A stretch of 38,593 bases of DNA from a virus, in IMG/VR virus record IMGVR_UViG_3300027793_000151, positions 1-38,593 of that record. One strand, 5' to 3'. The notes below the pieces were generated by a model. The model did not search any database, was not told the origin of the DNA, and saw only the letters and a list, made by a program, of their open reading frames with translations. Shown piece by piece: positions 38,552 through 38,593 of the stretch. Made by a program: the position numbers and the translations under genes. The stretch's first letter is position 1; each line of letters begins with the position of its first letter.

Positions 38552-38593
38552 TATGATACTCGCAACCATCCTCGCAAAGTTAAAGAGTCTTTT
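38552..38593 (+). CDS. Start of a further gene, truncated by window end
   Basis: An open frame from the ATG at 38552 gives MILATILAKLKSLF before the window ends. It follows two copies of the late-promoter-like motif and an A-rich leader (AACAGCTAAAAT), the same arrangement as at confirmed structural genes. The N-terminus is hydrophobic and then basic. Fourteen residues are too few to identify it. Confidence 0.45.

Overview
The window looks like part of the genome of a T4-type contractile-tailed phage (T4 superfamily). All recognisable genes lie on the + strand and are tightly packed, many with ATGA or TAATG overlaps. From 1.4 to 16.2 kb the head and neck genes follow the T4 order: terminase (gp17), portal (gp20), a set of small head-assembly genes, prohead protease (gp21), scaffold core (gp22), major capsid (gp23), then gp13-, gp14- and gp15-like neck and tail-completion proteins. 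A phoH gene sits between capsid and neck. Start codons lack Shine-Dalgarno sequences and usually follow A-rich leaders. This fits a Bacteroidota host better than an enterobacterial or cyanobacterial one, but host assignment is inference.

Layout. 1-1.04 kb: the end of a GH19-type endolysin and two small genes. A strong terminator (1050-1074) separates these from a small DGPA-type gene, terminase and portal. 5.0-9.7 kb: prohead core and internal-protein candidates, then the protease. Three small proteins (starts 166, 6751, 7128) share an N-terminal tag ending in the T4 protease consensus (L/I)xE, and the scaffold protein ends with the same core motif. 9.9-12.9 kb: scaffold and capsid, closed by a second terminator. 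12.96-16.2 kb: phoH and neck genes. 16.2-28.9 kb: five long low-complexity fibre-type proteins rich in TASYALNA and TGSL repeats. Two of them carry four kelch-like modules of exactly six repeats each, and one ends in an S74-type intramolecular chaperone. Several fibre genes are followed by a very small gene.

From 29.2 to 38.5 kb lies a metabolic and tailoring block: five iron/2-oxoglutarate-oxygenase-like proteins, two small membrane proteins, a flavin-dependent (tryptophan-type) halogenase, a GT9-like glycosyltransferase, then a translationally coupled run of sulfotransferase, APS kinase, HxGH nucleotidyltransferase, HAD hydrolase, an unknown protein and a DUF2061 membrane protein. The last run reads as a phage-encoded PAPS-supply and sulfation module. 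Together the block could hydroxylate, halogenate, glycosylate and sulfate some cell-surface, small-molecule or virion target.

Regulation. A motif (A/G)(C/A)TATTTAT occurs upstream of most structural transcription units, always in the same orientation as the genes. It is the reverse complement of the T4 late promoter TATAAATA. I found no copy across the whole tailoring block, so that block is probably expressed by another route or at another time. No tRNA, CRISPR, insertion sequence or integrase was seen, and no gene-free stretch exceeds about 140 bases.
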